Shown here one piece after another: positions 62,695-64,000 of a stretch of DNA of 64,000 nucleotides; positions within the stretch are counted from its first letter, which is position 1; each line of letters opens with the position of its first letter. A model generated the notes under the pieces. The model ran no database searches and had not been told where the DNA came from. It was given only the letters and a program-made list of their open reading frames with translations. The position numbers and the translations under genes are program-made. The stretch comes from Streptomyces sp. DH24 (lineage in GTDB: Bacteria; Actinomycetota; Actinomycetes; Streptomycetales; Streptomycetaceae), in NCBI RefSeq assembly GCF_029813775.1, contig NZ_JARVKW010000037.1, positions 1 to 64,000 of the forward strand, written 5' to 3'.

Positions 62695-64000
62695 CGCCGT
62701 CGTCATCGGGGCCGGACCGAACGGCCTGGTGGCGGCGAACGTACTGGCGGACGCCGGCTGGAGCGTCGAGGTCCTGGAGGAACAGCCCGAACCCGGCGGG
62801 GCGGTGCGCCACGACCACGGCGTCAGCCCGGACTTCGTCAGCGACCTGTTCAGCTCCTTCTACCCGCTCGCCGCGGCGTCGCCGGTCCTGGCCGGGCTGC
62901 GGCTCCACGAGCACGGCCTGCGCTGGAGTCACGCACCCCACGTACTCGCCCATCCACTCGCCGACGGCCCGTGCGCGGTACTGGATCGCGACATCGACAC
63001 GACCGCCGCCTCCCTGGACGCCTTCGCCGCCGGGGACGGGGACGCGTGGCGCCGCCTGCACGACATGTGGGCGCTGCTGCGGCCGGACATCCTGGACGGC
63101 TTGTTCACGCCGTTCCCCCCGGTCCGGGCAGCAGCCCGGCTCGCGGTACGCCTGCGGGGCGCGGGCGGCCTGCGGCTCGCCCGCTCCCTGGTGCTGCCGG
63201 TGCGCCGGCTGGGCGAGGAGGAGTTCCGCGGGGAGGGCGGCCGGCTGCTGCTCGCGGGCAACGCCCTGCACGCGGACCTCGCGCCGGAGGCGGCCGGGAG
63301 CGGCGGTTTCGGCTGGCTGTTGTCGATGCTCGGGCAGACCCACGGATTCCCGGTGCCGGTCGGCGGCTCGGGCGCGCTCACCGCGGCCCTGGTGCGGCGT
63401 CTGAAGACCCGCGGCGGGGTACTGAGCTGCGGGCGGCAGGTCACCCGGGTCGTCGTGCGCGACGGGCGCGCCGTCGCCGTCCGCACGGCCGACGGCGAAA
63501 CCGTCGCCGCCCGCCGCGCCGTGCTCGCGGACGTGTCCGTCCCCGCGCTGTACGGCAGGCTGGTCGACCCGGCGGACCTGCCCGGCCGGCTGCTCGCGGA
63601 CCTGCGGCGCTTCCAGTGGGACTTCGCCACCTTCAAGGTGGACTGGGCGCTCGACGGCCCCGTGCCGTGGCGGTCGGCGGAGGCGGCGGGCGCAGGCACC
63701 GTGCACCTCGCGGACGGCGTCGACGAACTGACCCGGTTCGCCGCCCAGATCGCCATGGGCCGGGTGCCCGACCGTCCCTTCACCCTGTTCGGCCAGATGA
63801 CCACCTCGGACGCGACCCGGTCGCCCCGGGGCACCGAATCGGCCTGGGCCTACACGCACGTTCCCCACGAGGTGCGGGCCGACGCCGGGGACGAGGGCCT
63901 CAGCGGGATCTGGGACACCCGGGAGGCGGAACTCATGGCCGACCGCGTCGAGCGTCAGGTGGAGCGCTTCGCGCCGGGATTCCGCTCGGTGGTCCGGGCC
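62687..64000 (+). CDS. FAD-dependent CrtI-like oxidoreductase, partial at window end
   Basis: 438 codons present, continuing beyond the window. The dinucleotide-binding start is AVVIGAGPNGLVAANVLADAG (GxGxxG) with E in LEEQPEPGGAV. CrtI/phytoene-desaturase-like substrate region includes GGSGALTAALVRRLKTRGG near residue 225. Carotenoid, squalene or retinol-type saturases have this layout. ATG 62687 overlaps the SRPBCC stop by eight bases; the pair probably acts together on a lipid. Confidence 0.88.
   Translation, partial: MPDAVVIGAGPNGLVAANVLADAGWSVEVLEEQPEPGGAVRHDHGVSPDFVSDLFSSFYPLAAASPVLAGLRLHEHGLRWSHAPHVLAHPLADGPCAVLDRDIDTTAASLDAFAAGDGDAWRRLHDMWALLRPDILDGLFTPFPPVRAAARLAVRLRGAGGLRLARSLVLPVRRLGEEEFRGEGGRLLLAGNALHADLAPEAAGSGGFGWLLSMLGQTHGFPVPVGGSGALTAALVRRLKTRGGVLSCGRQVTRVVVRDGRAVAVRTADGETVAARRAVLADVSVPALYGRLVDPADLPGRLLADLRRFQWDFATFKVDWALDGPVPWRSAEAAGAGTVHLADGVDELTRFAAQIAMGRVPDRPFTLFGQMTTSDATRSPRGTESAWAYTHVPHEVRADAGDEGLSGIWDTREAELMADRVERQVERFAPGFRSVVRA

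Overview
The window is a very GC-rich stretch of a Streptomyces chromosome. Third codon positions are almost all G or C, GTG starts are common, and many adjacent genes share ATGA or GTGA stop/start overlaps. The gene families are typical of Streptomyces: GlgE pathway, SigG-type and Hrd-type sigma factors, stand-alone ANTAR proteins, DUF5133, streptogrisin-type protease, FurA-KatG. No rRNA, tRNA, CRISPR array, prophage or insertion sequence was recognised. Both window edges cut genes (glgE at the left, a CrtI-like oxidoreductase at the right).

Layout. 1-4.1 kb: alpha-glucan metabolism (glgE, DUF5133 protein, a degenerate ATPase-fold regulator, glgX). 4.1-8.3 kb: VOC protein, ANTAR protein, a SigG/SigB-type sigma factor, an unknown protein and an extra hemC. 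8.4-16.5 kb: an NPP1-type secreted protein, an ATP-dependent DNA ligase and a separate LigD 3'-phosphoesterase around a DoxX-peroxiredoxin pair, then oxidoreductases, a dioxygenase, a hydrolase and a YciO-type protein. 16.8-20.1 kb: PucR-type regulator, a small conserved helical protein, and an unknown protein between repeat-rich spacers. 20.7-29.9 kb: a tightly coupled nine-gene heptose/carbamoyl glycan cluster. 30.4-34.2 kb: an MFS exporter and a second SDR/GT9 pair that has lost catalytic residues. 34.3-36.0 kb: hemerythrin, DoxX, second ANTAR protein. 36.2-40.1 kb: an unusual coupled operon of a 61-residue peptide, three uncharacterised proteins and a serine hydrolase, the best candidate for an undescribed system. 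40.2-46.6 kb: secreted protease, PhoD phosphatase, Hrd-type sigma factor, and a nucleotidyltransferase/BON/metallophosphoesterase operon. 46.7-50.2 kb: flavodoxin, TetR, SGNH hydrolase, a truncated siderophore-binding protein and a secreted protein. 50.2-52.9 kb: furA-katG. 53.6-62.0 kb: an ArsR-type regulator, then a fructan locus (exported GH32, sugar ABC importer, intracellular GH32, LacI repressor). 62.2 kb to the end: SRPBCC protein and CrtI-like oxidoreductase.

How parts connect. Four promoters of the form GNNT-N14/15-GGGTAC, the known consensus of the Streptomyces general-stress sigma B family, lie before the VOC gene, the small helical protein, the Hrd-type sigma gene and the nucleotidyltransferase operon. 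They suggest a stress regulon spread through the window. The fructan locus carries two related operators (core CCTAACTCGT) placed on the two divergent promoters, matching control by the LacI protein at its far end. All functions are read from sequence by eye; no database search was possible.
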